A program made the position numbers and the translations under genes. 9,498 nt of DNA from Methanocaldococcaceae archaeon (GTDB lineage Archaea; AGJL01; Methanococci; Methanococcales; Methanocaldococcaceae). The stretch is from assembly GCA_027023665.1 (NCBI GenBank), contig JALVUY010000143.1, positions 1 to 9,498 of the forward strand. Direction: 5' to 3'. Below are positions 1 through 7,141 of the stretch, piece by piece (position 1 is the first letter of the stretch; each line of letters starts with the position of its first letter). The notes under the pieces are model-generated. The model searched no databases and was not told the origin of the DNA. It saw only the letters and a list, made by a program, of their open reading frames with translations.

Positions 1-16
1 TTTTTTGAATAATTAG
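1..16 (+). other. probable 3' end of an upstream CDS (identity not visible)
   Basis: The first bases contain stop codons in all three plus frames (TAA at 10-12, TGA at 6-8, TAG at 14-16), and the next gene's ribosome binding site begins at 16. This spacing is what one expects if an upstream gene ends here and is translationally close to the permease. NatA/NatB-type exporters are normally encoded as an ATPase-permease pair, so the missing neighbour is probably the ABC ATPase. That is inference from the family and from the remembered M. jannaschii gene order. Nothing in these 16 bases identifies it. Confidence 0.3.
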
Positions 17-25
17 GGTGAAAAT

Positions 26-1222
26 ATGAATATAGACTTCAAAAAAATATTTACAATTGGAAAGAGAGAGATTTTTAGTAATGTAAAAAGAAAACAGTTC
101 TTAATATCTACTGTAATAGTCCCTATAATTATGATATCTTTGGCTGTAATGGGTAGTTTAATGATGTTTGACATTAAAGAACTTAAAGTGGGTTATATAG
201 ATAATTTTGGCTTAGAAATTCCAAATAAAGTGGTAAAAAACAATATCGGTAATAAAACTATAACAATATACTTTATAAAATACCAAAATATAGAAAAGGG
301 AAAAGAGGACATTTTAAATAAAAAAATAGATGCTTTAATTGTTATTCCCAAAGATTATTTAAAAACTGGGAATATAATAATTTATTCAGCAACAAAATCG
401 CCAAATCCTTTAATAACCGATACATTATCTAATATTATAATTAAAAACTTACTAAAAGGGAAAGTAGATAATTTAACTTACAATAGGGTTGTAAATCCTA
501 TAAATGTTAAGATTTATTTTGTTTCTACGAAAGGAGTTGAAAAAGAATCATTTTTATCTCAACTATTGCCAATGGGCTTTGTATTTTTGCTTTATATGGC
601 TATTACATCATTATCTGGAATTATTGTCTCCTCAATTATTGAAGAGAAACAAAATAGAATTATGGAAATTCTATTGTGTTATGCATCATCAGAAAATTTA
701 ATGTTTGGTAAAATATTAGGAATATCTATAGTAGGTTTAATTCAAATAAGTATTTGGCTGATATTTGCTTTACCTGTAATTATAATATATGCGGTTAAGG
801 TTTCTTTATACTTAGTATTATTTGCATTAATTTACTTTATACTTGGATATTTGTTCTATTCCTCTTTGTTGTGCGGAATTGCCTCATTATTCTCTCATCC
901 TAAGGATGCCTCTCAACTAATATCTCCAATAATAATTGTTCAAATTATACCAATAATGTTTATGAACACTATAATGGTTAATCCAAATCATTACATCGCT
1001 AAAATTTTATCATATATTCCCTTTACAGCCCCATATACAGTAGTTTTAAGAGAAAGTGTAACTCAACTACCTTTAACTGAAATAATAATATCAACATTTA
1101 TTATGGTTGTTAGTATTGTATTATCTTTCGTTTTGTCAATAAAACTGTTTAAAATTGGAGTATTGTTATATGAGGAAAATTTAACTTTAAAAAAGGTTAT
1201 AAAAATTATATTGAACAAATAA
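26..1222 (+). CDS. ABC-2 type (NatB-like) transporter permease
   Basis: This 398-residue integral membrane protein is the membrane half of an ABC exporter of the NatB/ABC-2 class. Topology read from the sequence: a basic N-terminus, one membrane helix at about 26-48, a largely polar external domain at about 50-175, then five or so helices at about 180-204, 229-256, 260-282, 298-316 and 350-375. The cytoplasmic stretch at 206-232 (EEKQNRIMEILLCY followed by FGKILG) matches the conserved EEK-R-ME-LL-GK-LG signature of ABC-2 permeases that contacts the ATPase. GGTGA at 17-21 lies 4 nt before the ATG. The gene converges with the cdsB remnant; only 10 nt separate the two stops. The substrate is unknown: NatB exports sodium, but relatives export peptides or drugs. 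Codon use matches the rest of the window. Family confidence is high, substrate confidence nil. Confidence 0.85.
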   Translation: MNIDFKKIFTIGKREIFSNVKRKQFLISTVIVPIIMISLAVMGSLMMFDIKELKVGYIDNFGLEIPNKVVKNNIGNKTITIYFIKYQNIEKGKEDILNKKIDALIVIPKDYLKTGNIIIYSATKSPNPLITDTLSNIIIKNLLKGKVDNLTYNRVVNPINVKIYFVSTKGVEKESFLSQLLPMGFVFLLYMAITSLSGIIVSSIIEEKQNRIMEILLCYASSENLMFGKILGISIVGLIQISIWLIFALPVIIIYAVKVSLYLVLFALIYFILGYLFYSSLLCGIASLFSHPKDASQLISPIIIVQIIPIMFMNTIMVNPNHYIAKILSYIPFTAPYTVVLRESVTQLPLTEIIISTFIMVVSIVLSFVLSIKLFKIGVLLYEENLTLKKVIKIILNK

Positions 1223-1232
1223 AACACCTAAT

Positions 1233-2157
1233 TTATAATTCCTTACTTTTTAATATTTCTATTATTGCGTCATCTACTGATTTCATAGATTTTCCAATTT
1301 TTCCAATGTTTTTAATGCATTCCTCAAAGTTTTTTCCAACTAGTAGGTTGAATATATAGTAGTTAAAGAAGATAAAGTAATTGATTTAATTAGTTTTTCT
1401 TCATCTTTATTGTTAATTTCATCGTAAGCAATTATTGGTAATGTAGATACTAAACCCATATTTCCACTACCAGCAATAGCCATAGCTGGTTTACTAATAC
1501 CAATCATTCTATTATAAACACCTGAAACTGTTTTTTTACCATAACATTTAAAACATCATCATTTATATTTAAATTTATAAAATCTTCTGGAACTTCAGGA
1601 ATTGAGAGGTTATTATTTATATTTATTGTTTCTTTTATCAAATTAATTACATCTTTTGGAATGTCATCTAAATAATCTATAAAGTCTTTGAGAGTTAATT
1701 TTTTGTAAGCCTCTTTCAAAGTTTTAGGAATGCATTTTCCAGAATGACTACCCTTAGTTTCACTCTCATAAGTTTTATCCGCCTCAATATATACTTTACA
1801 ATAAACTTCAGAATCTATAACTTCAATTTTCAATTTATCTTTTATAAATTCTTCTAATTCTTCATCATATTTTATATCCTTAAATATTTCTAAACCATTT
1901 TCTTTATTTCCTAACAAACCACCAACAACTGCTGGAAGTATCCCAAATTTTCCAGTATTTGGAACTCCTACTGAATATGCATTTTTAAAAGTTCCTTTAT
2001 CTAAAATTATTTTAATTATTTTAATCTCTTTTATTGAATATACATCATCTGGCTTAGCCTTAGCAACTGTATAGCCAATTAATCCCACCTCAGTGCAACC
2101 TAATGCCTTAACAATCTCTTTCTTTAAAATTTCAGTAATTAATTCATTTTTTTCCAT
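1233..2157 (-). pseudogene. cdsB: L-cysteine desulfidase, frameshifted and internally deleted
   Basis: The intact enzyme (UPF0597/serine dehydratase alpha-like family, MJ1025 type) uses a [4Fe-4S] cluster to break L-cysteine into pyruvate, ammonia and sulfide. The start is ATG at 2157, with AGGTGA (2163-2168) 5 nt upstream. An N-terminal piece runs to a stop at 1504 and includes ALGCTEVGLIGY, whose Cys21 is the expected first cluster ligand. At the A7 run (1531-1537) one base is missing relative to the expected frame. Shifting frame restores TVSGVYNRMIG, then KPAMAIAGSGNMGL and LPIIAYDE, down to a TAG at 1340. A third frame then gives VGKNFEECIKNIGKIGK and the natural end at 1233. The three pieces total about 308 codons against roughly 390 in the family. 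The missing segment of about 80 codons should hold the other two cluster cysteines. It is the second gene after thiC and is almost certainly non-functional. Confidence 0.88.
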
Positions 2158-2162
2158 AAAAT

Positions 2163-2168
2163 TCACCT
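2163..2168 (-). promoter_or_regulatory. RBS of cdsB, overlapping thiC stop
   Basis: On the minus strand AGGTGA sits 5 nt before the ATG at 2157 and includes the thiC TGA stop (2165-2163). It favours the start at 2157 over the upstream in-frame start at 2199, which lies inside thiC and has no such motif in the right place. The overlap indicates translational coupling of thiC and cdsB. Confidence 0.75.
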
Positions 2169-3440
2169 TAAAAATTTCTCGACCATCAATAAGGCACAAT
2201 AGTCACCACAAATTGAGCACGCTCTTTTTTCTTTTGAAGGAATCTCTTCTCTCATTTTTTTTGCTTTTTCTTTATCTATTGCCAACTCATACTGCTTCTC
2301 CCAATCGTGGTTTTTTCTTGCATAAGCCATCTCTTTCTCTTTTTCCCACGCCAATTTATTACCTTTGGCAATATCTGCCGCCTGAGCCGCTATTTTAGTA
2401 GCTATAACTCCCTCTTTAACATCCTCTACTGTTGGTAGCCTTAAATGCTCGCTTGGAGTTACATAGCAAAGGAAGTCAGCCCCATAGTAACCTGCTAACG
2501 CTCCTCCAATTGCGGCTGTTATATGATCGTAGCCGGGAGCTATATCTGTAACTACTGGACCCAAAACATAGAATGGAGCATTTTTGCATAAACTCTTTTG
2601 TAATTTAATGTTAGTTTCAATATAGTTTAAAGGAATATGTCCTGGCCCTTCAACCATACATTGAACTCCTTTTTCTCTACATCTTTCTACTAATTCTCCT
2701 AATATTATAAGTTCTTCAATTTGAGCCCTGTCTGTATTATCTAATAAACATCCCGGTCTCATTCCATCTCCCAAACTTATGGTTACATCATACTCCTTTA
2801 AAATCTCTAAGAGATAGTCAAAGTTTTTATACAGTGGATTTTCTTCGTTGTGATATAATATGTATGCTGTTAAAAACGCTCCTCCTCTACTAACTACTCC
2901 CAAAACTCTACCACTTTTTTTTAATCTTTCAACAGATTGTTTAGTTATTCCACAATGTAGTGTCATAAAATCTACGCCTTCCTTTGCCTGTTTTTCAATA
3001 ACATTGAATATCAAATCTTCATTCATATCTACAACTCTTCCATACTTTTCTCTTGCAATTTTTCCAGCCTCATAAATTGGAACTGTTCCTATTGGTATAT
3101 CAACAGCGTTCATAATTGCCTTCCTAATTTCCTCCAAATTACCTCCTGTACTTAAATCCATTATAGTATCTGCTCCATATTTTTCAGCAACTTTTGCCTT
3201 TTTTATTTCTAAATCAATATCTACAAAATCTGGAGAAGTTCCTATGTTTGCATTTACTTTAGTTCTCAAATATTTACCAATACCTACTGGCTCAGTATCT
3301 CTATTAACATTTTTTGGAATAACAACATAACCTTTAGCTATAAGATTTTTAAGTTTTTCAACATCAATTTTTTCTTTTTCAGATACAATTTTCATCTCCT
3401 CAGTGATAATTCCCTTTTTTGCATCGTCCATTTGAGTCAT
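2163..3440 (-). CDS. thiC: phosphomethylpyrimidine synthase ThiC
   Basis: This radical-SAM enzyme converts aminoimidazole ribotide into HMP phosphate, the pyrimidine precursor of thiamine. From ATG 3440 it is 425 residues, the usual size of the short archaeal and clostridial form. Recognised segments include DLSTGGN, the Cys/His-containing TLHCGITK, SRGGAF, ISLGDGMRPG, MVEGPGHIPLN and LGPVVTDIAPGYDHITAAIG. The C-terminal cluster motif is CSICGDYC at about 408-415, in CX2CX3C spacing rather than the CX2CX4C of longer bacterial enzymes; this variant occurs in short ThiCs. GGTGAT (3445-3450) lies 4 nt from ATG 3440, whereas the in-frame TTG at 3452 has no site. A second ATG at 3431 is possible but worse spaced. 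It is the first gene of an operon with the decayed cdsB. No thiamine-pyrophosphate riboswitch fits in the short leader. Confidence 0.97.
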   Translation of the reverse strand: MTQMDDAKKGIITEEMKIVSEKEKIDVEKLKNLIAKGYVVIPKNVNRDTEPVGIGKYLRTKVNANIGTSPDFVDIDLEIKKAKVAEKYGADTIMDLSTGGNLEEIRKAIMNAVDIPIGTVPIYEAGKIAREKYGRVVDMNEDLIFNVIEKQAKEGVDFMTLHCGITKQSVERLKKSGRVLGVVSRGGAFLTAYILYHNEENPLYKNFDYLLEILKEYDVTISLGDGMRPGCLLDNTDRAQIEELIILGELVERCREKGVQCMVEGPGHIPLNYIETNIKLQKSLCKNAPFYVLGPVVTDIAPGYDHITAAIGGALAGYYGADFLCYVTPSEHLRLPTVEDVKEGVIATKIAAQAADIAKGNKLAWEKEKEMAYARKNHDWEKQYELAIDKEKAKKMREEIPSKEKRACSICGDYCALLMVEKFLR

Positions 3441-3444
3441 AACT

Positions 3445-3450
3445 ATCACC
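3445..3450 (-). promoter_or_regulatory. RBS of thiC
   Basis: GGTGAT on the minus strand, 4 nt before ATG 3440. It decides the start against the TTG at 3452, which would overlap this site, and against ATG 3431, for which the spacing would be 13 nt. Confidence 0.7.
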
Positions 3451-3487
3451 AATTAAAAATTCTGTAAATGTCCTATTAAAACAAAAC

Positions 3488-3496
3488 TATATAAAG
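3488..3496 (-). promoter_or_regulatory. putative thiC TATA box in the divergent thiC/ehbN region
   Basis: CTTTATATA on the minus strand matches the methanococcal TATA element. Initiation about 25 nt downstream would fall near 3466 and give a leader of roughly 25 nt before thiC, typical for this genus. The core TATATA is symmetric, so it could also serve ehbN, but that would imply a leader of about 60 nt. Assignment to thiC is inference. Confidence 0.5.
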
Positions 3497-3523
3497 TAAA
3501 TTATCATTATTAATTATGATAAA

Positions 3524-3536
3524 TTTTATAGTTATA
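3524..3536 (+). promoter_or_regulatory. possible ehbN promoter region
   Basis: The AT-rich stretch TTTTATAGTTATAG lies 45-55 nt upstream of the chosen ehbN start. Initiation about 25 nt downstream would give a leader of about 25 nt. The whole divergent region is AT-rich, so many TATA-like strings occur and this one is only the best placed. Confidence 0.3.
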
Positions 3537-3568
3537 GTTAATGTTTGTTATCTTATATTTAAATTTAT

Positions 3569-3572
3569 GGTG
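3569..3572 (+). promoter_or_regulatory. RBS deciding the ehbN start
   Basis: GGTG lies 6 nt before ATG 3579. The upstream in-frame ATG at 3516 has no purine-rich site, and its extra 21 residues are hydrophobic and unlike the hydrogenase N-terminus. ATG 3567 overlaps the motif itself. The start is therefore set at 3579. Confidence 0.65.
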
Positions 3573-3578
3573 TTGATT

Positions 3579-4712
3579 ATGAAGTGTGAAGGAGAGATCG
3601 CTATAGGTCCAGTACATCCTACAATGCTTGAACCTCATAGATTAAGATTATTTATTGAAGATGAGATTATAAAGGAGGCTGAATTAGTAATTGGCGTTAA
3701 TTATAGAGGAATAGAACTCATTATGGAAGGATTACCTCCAGAAAAAATTAGTATATTGTCAGAGAAAATTTGTGGAATTTGTTCTCACATTCATGTATGG
3801 ACTAATGTAATGGTAATTGAAAAAGGTTGTGATATAGAAGTTCCAGAAAGGGCAGAGTATATAAGGGCGATTGTTGAGGAATTTGAAAGATTACACTCTC
3901 ATATGTTATTATTTGGTCACGCCTTTGAAGTTATTGGCTTTGAGACATTGGCTTTTAGGGCATTTATGATTAGAGAGCCAATAATGCAAATTTTGAGAGA
4001 AATTACTGGTGGAAGAGTTCAAAATTCTTGCCCAATAATTGGAGGAATTAGACCAAGATGCAATATAAATGATAGTAAAATCCCATCAATATTGGAAAGA
4101 TTAGAAAAATTTGAAGAAAATTTAAATAAATTGTTGAATAGAACAATAAATGACCCAATGATTATGGCAAGAATTAAAGATGTTGGTGTTTTGGATAGAA
4201 AAACTGCTAAAAAATTGCATGCAACTGGACCTACAGCGAGAGGTTCAGGATTATCTTGTGATATGAGAAAAAAGGGGCAAGTGCCAGTATATGATAATTT
4301 TGAATTTGAAGAAGTTATATTTGACGATGGTGACGTTTTTAGTAGATTGGCAGTAAGATTTTATGAATGTTTTGAAAGTATTAAGATTATTAGGCAAGGA
4401 TTGAAAGAGTTGTCAAACTTAGATAAGAAAATATATAATCCAAACTATGAACTAAAACCATTTAAACCTATAGATGTATATAATGAGGCACAAAGAGGGC
4501 AGGTCTATTACTCTTATGGTTTAGATGAAAATGGAAGAGTTAGACAGGTAAAGGTTAGAACTCCTACTTTAACTAATTTGGCGTGTATGGAGGCAATTCT
4601 CCCTGAGCATCATGTTTCAGACGCTGAATTAATTATAGCAAGTTGTGACCCATGCTTTACGTGCACTGATAGGATGATTGTTGTTAAAACCCAAAGAGAA
4701 AATAAAAAATGA
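3579..4712 (+). CDS. ehbN: energy-converting [NiFe]-hydrogenase B large subunit EhbN
   Basis: This is the catalytic large subunit of the membrane-bound hydrogenase Ehb, which uses an ion gradient to drive ferredoxin reduction by H2 for CO2 assimilation in Methanococcales. The 377-residue protein carries both nickel-site motifs: [11 protein letters not shown] near the N-terminus (Cys65 and Cys68) and DPCFTCTDR near the C-terminus (Cys359 and Cys362). The final motif residue is Arg rather than the His found in uptake hydrogenases, as in Ech-type enzymes and related complex I subunits. Only 12 residues follow it. The N-terminal [18 protein letters not shown] is typical of the NuoD/Ech large-subunit family. 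None of the other Ehb subunits is in the window, consistent with the remembered scattered position of MJ1027. It is divergent from thiC. EhaO is the main alternative; the paralogue choice rests on remembered synteny and overall look. Confidence 0.9.
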   Translation: MKCEGEIAIGPVHPTMLEPHRLRLFIEDEIIKEAELVIGVNYRGIELIMEGLPPEKISILSEKICGICSHIHVWTNVMVIEKGCDIEVPERAEYIRAIVEEFERLHSHMLLFGHAFEVIGFETLAFRAFMIREPIMQILREITGGRVQNSCPIIGGIRPRCNINDSKIPSILERLEKFEENLNKLLNRTINDPMIMARIKDVGVLDRKTAKKLHATGPTARGSGLSCDMRKKGQVPVYDNFEFEEVIFDDGDVFSRLAVRFYECFESIKIIRQGLKELSNLDKKIYNPNYELKPFKPIDVYNEAQRGQVYYSYGLDENGRVRQVKVRTPTLTNLACMEAILPEHHVSDAELIIASCDPCFTCTDRMIVVKTQRENKK

Positions 4713-4785
4713 TTTAGTTTATTGACTCATCATTCTATGGTTATTAAAACAAATAAAATAGAATTTGGTTCTAACTGGTAGTATG

Positions 4786-4813
4786 TTTTTTAATACTTAA
4801 CATCTTTTTTTTT
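4786..4813 (+). terminator. putative oligo-T terminator of ehbN
   Basis: A T6 run (4786-4791) is followed by a T9 run (4805-4813), beginning about 75 nt after the ehbN stop. Archaeal RNA polymerase terminates at oligo-T stretches without needing a strong hairpin. The second run is the longest T homopolymer I noticed in the window's plus-strand intergenic DNA. Confidence 0.4.
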
Positions 4814-4870
4814 GATCGTAGAATTTCATTATTTTCACCTGATATTTTCTAAAATAAAAAAACATTATTG

Positions 4871-4902
4871 TAGGGTATTTCAACCTATAGGATGTCGCCC
4901 TA
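4871..4902. repeat. twin TAGG/CCTA inverted repeats, structured patch
   Basis: TAGG (4871-4874) can pair with CCTA (4884-4887), and TAGG (4888-4891) with CCTA (4899-4902), giving two adjacent hairpins. Alternatively the outer TAGGG (4871-4875) pairs with CCCTA (4898-4902), and the central CCTATAGG (4884-4891) is itself a palindrome. The patch is visibly richer in G and C than its surroundings. It could be a double operator or part of a structured RNA. Function is unknown. Confidence 0.4.
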
Positions 4903-4925
4903 TTCTTATATCCAATTGTTAGAAT

Positions 4926-4941
4926 AATTTTTATAAAAATT
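4926..4941. repeat. perfect 16-bp AT palindrome
   Basis: AATTTTTATAAAAATT reads the same on both strands. In AT-rich DNA such a string may arise by chance, but it could also be a bidirectional TATA element or an operator. Confidence 0.35.
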
Positions 4942-4990
4942 CCATAGAATTAACCATATAAATACAATTAATGTTATTGTTATAATTATT

Positions 4991-5010
4991 TTATTTATCT
5001 TTATTTATCT
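4991..5010. repeat. tandem 10-bp repeat upstream of top6B
   Basis: TTATTTATCT occurs twice without a gap, ending 9 bp before the AT-alternating TATA region of top6B. Its position would suit an activator or repressor site, but low-complexity slippage is equally possible. Confidence 0.4.
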
Positions 5011-5018
5011 CAATGCAA

Positions 5019-5043
5019 TATATATATAAATATATAAAATATA
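5019..5043 (+). promoter_or_regulatory. putative top6B TATA region
   Basis: An alternating A/T stretch containing TATATATAAA and TATATAAAATATA lies 53-77 nt upstream of ATG 5096. Initiation some 25 nt downstream of its centre would give a leader of about 40 nt. The exact TATA register cannot be chosen by eye. Confidence 0.5.
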
Positions 5044-5085
5044 GCTAATTCAATTCTAAGATATTGACATTAAGATTATTACCGT

Positions 5086-5090
5086 GGTGA
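5086..5090 (+). promoter_or_regulatory. RBS deciding the top6B start
   Basis: GGTGA lies 5 nt before ATG 5096. The in-frame GTGs at 5084 and 5087 overlap this site, so they cannot be the start served by it. Confidence 0.7.
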
Positions 5091-5095
5091 GATGT

Positions 5096-7069
5096 ATGAG
5101 CAAAGATTTATTTAAAGAATTTAAAGAGCATTCTGTTGCTGAATTTTTTAGAAAAAATAAGCACATGCTTGGATACAGTGGGAAAGTTAGAAGTTTAACT
5201 ACTGTAGTGCATGAGTTAGTTACTAACAGTTTAGACGCTTGTGAAGAGGCAGGAATTTTACCAGATATAAAAGTTGAGATTGAGAAGTTAGGGGCTGATC
5301 ATTACAAAGTGGCGGTTGAAGATAATGGACCAGGGATTCCCTTAGAGTTTATTCCAAAGGTATTTGGGAAAATGTTGGCTGGTTCTAAGATGCATAGGTT
5401 TATTCAATCAAGAGGACAGCAAGGAATTGGAGCAGCAGGTGTTTTATTATTCTCGCAAATAACTACTGGAAAGCCATTAAAAATTATAACATCTACTGGA
5501 GATGGTAAAATTTATGAGGTTTTAGTAAAAATGAATGTTGAAAAAAATGAAGGGGAGATAGTTTCAAAAAAAGTTAGAAAAGGAAAGTGGAGAGGAACAA
5601 GAGTAGAAGGAGAGTTTAAAGAAGTTAGTTATAATAGAGGAGAATTTGGTCCATTTGAGTATTTAAGAAGGATCAGTTTAGCAACGCCTTACGCTAAGAT
5701 TATATTAAAAGATCCTTATGGAGAAGTTGTATTTGATAGAGTTGTTAAAGAACTACCAAAAAAACCAGAAGAGATGAAACCCCACCCTTATGGATTGACT
5801 ACTGATGAATTACTATATATTGCAAAAAAAACAAAATCAAAAAAAGTTTCTTCAATGCTCGTTTCTGAACTTTCAAGAGTTACAACAAAAAGAATTAAGG
5901 AACTTGAAAAATATTTGTTGAGAGATTTAATATTAAAGAAATTTAAAGATAGTGTATTTTGGAGTATGATTATACAATGCTATTTAAATATAGATATTGA
6001 TAAATATTTAACCAAATTTAAAGATTATTTAAGTAATGAAGAAATAGATACTGTAAAGATGTTAATTGCAAATCTTCCAGAAAGTTTGGATGAGTTGAAG
6101 AGATATGCTTTAAAATATATAACTATGGAATATCTATTCAGTAAGTTAAATAAAGAGGAAATAAACAATATAAAGAATCACTTTAAAAAGATACCTGAAA
6201 ACTTCATGGAATGGGCTGAAAAGAATTACTTATCTGCCTCAGTTGTTGAAGAATTAAATAAAAAAATTAAAAATATCGTAAAGCCACCAGAGGAGTTTAT
6301 TACTACTATAAAAAAGAAGGGATTAATTTCTGATGAAGAGTTAAAAAAATTAGAAAAGGATGTTAAAAATATTCTAAACAAAAATCCTAAGGAACTAACT
6401 TGGGATGAAGCGGAGATGATTGTTGATTGCCTACAAAGTATGGAGTTTATGGCCCCTCCTACAACTGGATTAAGACCAATAGGGGCTGAAAATATTGAAA
6501 AGTCGTTAAAAGAATTTTTAAATCCAGATTTCGTTAAGGCAATTACGAGAAATCCAAAAACCTATAGGAGAGGAATACCCTTTGCTGTTGAAGTGGCTAT
6601 TGCCTATGGAGGTAATGCAGGAAGGCAGAGTGATGAAGGTAGAAGAATGGAAATTATGAGGTTTGCCAATCATGTTCCTTTACTATACGATGCTTCCGCA
6701 TGCGGTTTAACTAAGGCAGTTAAAAGCATAAATTGGAGAAGATATGGTTTAAGAGGGGAAGATGCTCCAATAACAGTGTTTGTTAATCTAATATCTACAT
6801 TTATCCCTTACACATCTGCTGGAAAGCAGGCAGTAGCATGTAGTGAACACGAAAATGAAGAAATTTATAATGAGATTAGGCATGCACTTATGATTTGTGG
6901 AAGAGAGTTGGAAAAGTATTTATCAAGAATTAGAAAAGAGGCAGAAGAAGAAAAGAAAAGAAAGTATGTTATGAAGTATGCTAAGATATTTGCAGAGGCA
7001 TTGGCAAACATATTAAATAAGCCAGTTGATGAAATTGAACAGAGAGTTGTTGAACTATTATCAAAATAA
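5096..7069 (+). CDS. top6B: DNA topoisomerase VI subunit B
   Basis: This is the ATPase subunit of the type IIB topoisomerase that relaxes and decatenates DNA in archaea; it works as an A2B2 complex with the Spo11-like cleavage subunit Top6A. From ATG 5096 it is 657 residues. The GHKL (Bergerat) ATP-binding motifs are present in order: [14 protein letters not shown] (Glu40, Asn44, Asp47), DNGPGIP (from Asp76) and GQQGIGAAG at about 107-115. A lysine-rich helical middle region (about 230-420) contains the H2TH domain and an expansion. The transducer domain follows, with SAGKQAVA placing the likely switch lysine at 577. The protein ends in a charged helix, without the extra C-terminal Ig-like domain seen in Methanosarcina enzymes. 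top6A is not in the window, consistent with its separate location in M. jannaschii as I recall. ksgA follows after 72 nt. Confidence 0.97.
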   Translation: MSKDLFKEFKEHSVAEFFRKNKHMLGYSGKVRSLTTVVHELVTNSLDACEEAGILPDIKVEIEKLGADHYKVAVEDNGPGIPLEFIPKVFGKMLAGSKMHRFIQSRGQQGIGAAGVLLFSQITTGKPLKIITSTGDGKIYEVLVKMNVEKNEGEIVSKKVRKGKWRGTRVEGEFKEVSYNRGEFGPFEYLRRISLATPYAKIILKDPYGEVVFDRVVKELPKKPEEMKPHPYGLTTDELLYIAKKTKSKKVSSMLVSELSRVTTKRIKELEKYLLRDLILKKFKDSVFWSMIIQCYLNIDIDKYLTKFKDYLSNEEIDTVKMLIANLPESLDELKRYALKYITMEYLFSKLNKEEINNIKNHFKKIPENFMEWAEKNYLSASVVEELNKKIKNIVKPPEEFITTIKKKGLISDEELKKLEKDVKNILNKNPKELTWDEAEMIVDCLQSMEFMAPPTTGLRPIGAENIEKSLKEFLNPDFVKAITRNPKTYRRGIPFAVEVAIAYGGNAGRQSDEGRRMEIMRFANHVPLLYDASACGLTKAVKSINWRRYGLRGEDAPITVFVNLISTFIPYTSAGKQAVACSEHENEEIYNEIRHALMICGRELEKYLSRIRKEAEEEKKRKYVMKYAKIFAEALANILNKPVDEIEQRVVELLSK

Positions 7070-7085
7070 ATATTTCTTGTATTTA

Positions 7086-7120
7086 TAATTAATTTTATGT
7101 TTGTAATTAATTTTTATTTG
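7086..7120. repeat. imperfect tandem duplication upstream of ksgA
   Basis: TAATTAATTTTATGTTTG (7086-7103) is followed directly by TAATTAATTTTTATTTG (7104-7120). The two units differ only by the ATG/TA tract in the middle. The first unit creates an in-frame ATG at 7097 that is not the real start. It may be a recent slippage duplication in the top6B-ksgA spacer. Confidence 0.5.
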
Positions 7121-7132
7121 AAACAAAAAATA

Positions 7133-7137
7133 AGTGA
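7133..7137 (+). promoter_or_regulatory. weak RBS of ksgA
   Basis: AGTGA lies 4 nt before ATG 7142, a one-base variant of GGTGA. The alternative in-frame ATG at 7097 has only A and T upstream. The chosen start also gives the conserved N-terminus [10 protein letters not shown]. Confidence 0.5.
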
Positions 7138-7141
7138 AACA

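Larger units (their letters stand above)
4713..5095. other. 383-base gene-free region between ehbN and top6B
   Basis: No open frame with a plausible ribosome binding site was found on either strand. The region holds, in order: a small TAGAA/TTCTA hairpin (4759-4773), T-runs (4786-4791 and 4805-4813), a GC-richer patch with TAGG/CCTA symmetry (4871-4902), a perfect 16-bp palindrome (4926-4941), a tandem 10-mer (4991-5010) and the top6B promoter. It is long for this compact genome, so a small RNA or regulatory locus is possible, but no known RNA family was recognised. Confidence 0.6.

Noticed and set aside
2093..2398. 101-codon plus-strand frame over the thiC/cdsB junction
   Set aside because: It is the antisense of conserved thiC and cdsB coding sequence, with a low-complexity Ser/Leu/Phe composition.
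3441..3515. Thiamine-pyrophosphate riboswitch in the thiC leader
   Set aside because: The inferred leader is only about 25 nt and lacks the conserved THI-box helices.
3516..3578. N-terminal membrane anchor on EhbN from the upstream ATG
   Set aside because: The 21 residues are hydrophobic, but the upstream ATG lacks a ribosome binding site, while GGTG sits at the right distance from ATG 3579.
4715..4736. Minus-strand ATGATGA as box C of a C/D guide RNA
   Set aside because: No CTGA box D or D' follows at a suitable distance, so only one of the required motifs is present.
4737..4781. 14-codon ORF after ehbN
   Set aside because: It has no ribosome binding site, no recognisable peptide, and is within chance expectation.
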